Shown: positions 6,090-7,317 of the stretch, piece after piece
Numbering within the stretch: position 1 is the stretch's first letter
Layout of the letters: the number at the start of each line of letters is the position of its first letter
The notes under the pieces: model-generated
Seen by the model: only the letters and a program-made list of their open reading frames with translations
Told to the model about the DNA's origin: nothing
Database searches by the model: none
Position numbers and translations under genes: made by a program
NCBI GenBank assembly: GCA_937128785.1
Contig: CAKZMS010000401.1
Span: forward strand, 1-7,317
Reading direction: 5' to 3'
DNA length: 7,317 bases
DNA from: an uncultured Opitutaceae bacterium
GTDB lineage: Bacteria > Verrucomicrobiota > Verrucomicrobiia > Opitutales > Opitutaceae

Positions 6090-7046
6090 ATGGACGGAAA
6101 ATCCTGCTGCAGCCCCGCCAATCCCGACGTCCCGGATTCCTCGTTCCCGGATCCGGGGTTTAGGCGTATCAACACCGGTGCGACCGAGGGGATGCGTCGG
6201 TTGGCCGGCGGGAGCTTCCAAATGGGCAACGAACGGGACTACGGGTTTCCTGCCGATGGCGAAGATCCCGTCCATCAGGTGAACGTGTCTCCGTTCTACA
6301 TTGATGAGACGACCGTGACGAATGAGCAGTTCAACGGCTTCATCAACGAAACCGGCTACAAAACCGAGGCCGAGCAGTTTGGCTGGTCATTTGTTTTTCA
6401 AGGACTGCTCACGCCCAAACAACTGGCGCGGGTTAAAAACCGTGCTTTGGGCAGCGAGTGGTGGTGCCGCATCGATGGGGCGACCTGGCGCAATCCCGAA
6501 GGTCCCGGCACCCACATCAAAAAACGCTGGCAGCATCCGGTCGTCCACGTGACCTGGCATGACGCCATGGCCTACGCCACTTGGGCGGGCAAACGCCTCG
6601 CCACGGAGGCCGAGTGGGAATACGCCGCCCGGGGCGGCGTGGAGTTCGGCAATCGGTTTCCCTGGGGCGATGAATTGGAGCCCGACGGCAAACACCGTAT
6701 GAACGTCTGGCAGGGCAGTTTCCCCCACACCAATACCACCGCCGATGGCCACTACGGCACGGCTCCCGCCCGAGCCTACCGCGCCAATGGTTTTGGTTTG
6801 TCCCAAATGACCGGCAATATCTGGGAGTGGTGCTGGGATTGGTTCGATCCGTCCTACTACGCCAAGTCGCCGGCCGACAATCCCACCGGCCCCACCGAAA
6901 ATCTGACCAACCGACGGGTCATGCGCGGCGGTTCGTTCCTTTGTCACGAGGGCTACTGCAATCGCTACCGGGTCGACGCGCGCAACAGCAACACCCCCGA
7001 CAGCTCCAGTTCCAACACCGGCTTTCGCTGCGTGCGCGCCATTTGA
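6090..7046 (+). CDS. Formylglycine-generating enzyme (FGE, SUMF1 family)
   Basis: This 318-residue protein is a likely true FGE, which oxidises the active-site cysteine of type I sulfatases to formylglycine using oxygen and copper. The FGE-sulfatase domain runs from about residue 34 to the end. It begins with MRRLAGGSFQMG, has the classic RLATEAEWEYAARGG, FPWGDE and MTGNIWEW segments, and ends in GFRCVRAI. The catalytic pair is visible as Cys285 and Cys290 in LCHEGYCNRYR, matching the spacing of Cys336 and Cys341 in human FGE. The following RNSNTPDSSSSNTGFRC is also FGE-like. Many SUMF1-domain proteins lack these cysteines, so their presence is informative. There is no signal peptide, which fits a cytoplasmic enzyme acting before sulfatase export; the N-terminus carries CCSP. 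The start ATG has GAAGG a few bases upstream. A sulfatase begins 63 bases downstream, its obvious client. Confidence 0.93.
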   Translation: MDGKSCCSPANPDVPDSSFPDPGFRRINTGATEGMRRLAGGSFQMGNERDYGFPADGEDPVHQVNVSPFYIDETTVTNEQFNGFINETGYKTEAEQFGWSFVFQGLLTPKQLARVKNRALGSEWWCRIDGATWRNPEGPGTHIKKRWQHPVVHVTWHDAMAYATWAGKRLATEAEWEYAARGGVEFGNRFPWGDELEPDGKHRMNVWQGSFPHTNTTADGHYGTAPARAYRANGFGLSQMTGNIWEWCWDWFDPSYYAKSPADNPTGPTENLTNRRVMRGGSFLCHEGYCNRYRVDARNSNTPDSSSSNTGFRCVRAI

Positions 7047-7109
7047 AGTCAAAGGACGGGGTTTTGTTTCTCCGTTGAATCTCCCCGCGGCACCGCCAAG
7101 GTCGGCGCT

Positions 7110-7317
7110 ATGTTACCCCGCTTGGCGCTGTTTATCGTCGCTTTGATTTTCGTTGGGCCGAGTTCGGCCGATCGCCCGAACATAATTCTCCTCCTCGCGG
7201 ATGATCTGGGCCACGCCGACCTTTCCAGTTTCGGCCGTCCCGCCGTGCAGACACCCCATCTCGATCGACTGGCCGCCGAGGGCCTGCGCTCCACCCATCT
7301 TTCTTCCGCCTCGGCCG
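7110..7317 (+). CDS. Type I (S1) sulfatase, N-terminal fragment (3' end outside window)
   Basis: The first 69 codons are inside the window. A signal peptide is clear: [20 protein letters not shown], with cleavage expected after residue 20. The mature start, [21 protein letters not shown], is the diagnostic sulfatase opening, and its Asp-Asp pair binds the active-site calcium. [16 protein letters not shown] follows, as is usual for the family. The final visible residues, SSASA, normally lead directly into the CXPSR signature, so the formylglycine cysteine should lie immediately beyond the edge. It would hydrolyse sulfate esters, probably on a polysaccharide, in the periplasm or outside. The start ATG has only a weak AAGG upstream. 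Substrate class (S1 subfamily) cannot be judged from this fragment. Confidence 0.92.
   Translation, partial: MLPRLALFIVALIFVGPSSADRPNIILLLADDLGHADLSSFGRPAVQTPHLDRLAAEGLRSTHLSSASA

Noticed and set aside
5867..6163. 98-codon frame spanning the gap between glycosidase and FGE, considered as a frameshifted glycosidase C-terminus
   Set aside because: Its translation is Arg/Pro-rich and does not continue the propeller pattern, so I see no support for a frameshift or an extra gene.
6387..7052. 221-codon open frame on the minus strand
   Set aside because: It is antisense to the FGE gene, whose catalytic motifs are unmistakable.
1..7317. Search for CRISPR arrays, tRNA/rRNA genes, insertion sequences, integrases and long direct repeats
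   Set aside because: None seen by eye; repeats present are short palindromes or protein-level domain repeats.

Overview
The window is a high-GC bacterial chromosomal segment. It carries six protein genes and no RNA gene, CRISPR array, insertion sequence or integrase that I can see. The gene set points to an aerobic, heterotrophic, Gram-negative bacterium of the Planctomycetota-Verrucomicrobiota type, with marine Opitutales-like Verrucomicrobiota as my best guess. The clues are a large octaheme cytochrome leading into HEAT/TPR-like repeats, a YjbB-like Na/Pi transporter with a PhoU tail, and a beta-propeller glycosidase next to a formylglycine-generating enzyme and a sulfatase. The assignment rests on gene content and GC only.

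Region 1 (1-1807, minus strand): the first 602 codons of an exported multiheme cytochrome c with eight CXXCH motifs. It is open to the left edge, so its C-terminus is outside. A roughly 140-base gap (1808-1948) separates it from the divergent plus-strand genes.

Region 2 (1949-4752, plus strand): a two-helix membrane protein of unknown function, then a Na+/phosphate cotransporter-like protein with a PhoU-like C-terminal half. Last is a small, very lysine-rich helical protein whose start overlaps the transporter's end by 14 bases. The last two look translationally coupled and may form a phosphate transport unit. A strong hairpin just after the small gene probably closes this unit.

Region 3 (4867-7317, plus strand): a secreted five-bladed beta-propeller protein resembling glycoside hydrolases of the GH43/GH32/GH117 type, a formylglycine-generating enzyme with both catalytic cysteines, and the first 69 codons of an exported type I sulfatase. 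These fit together as part of a sulfated-polysaccharide degradation locus. The FGE would convert the sulfatase's active-site cysteine to formylglycine in the cytoplasm before export, and the propeller enzyme would act on the glycan outside the cytoplasm. The window stops just before the codon expected for that cysteine.

I saw no clearly new type of system. The most useful leads are the cytochrome of unknown substrate, the unrecognised small basic protein tied to the phosphate transporter, and the FGE-sulfatase-glycosidase cluster.
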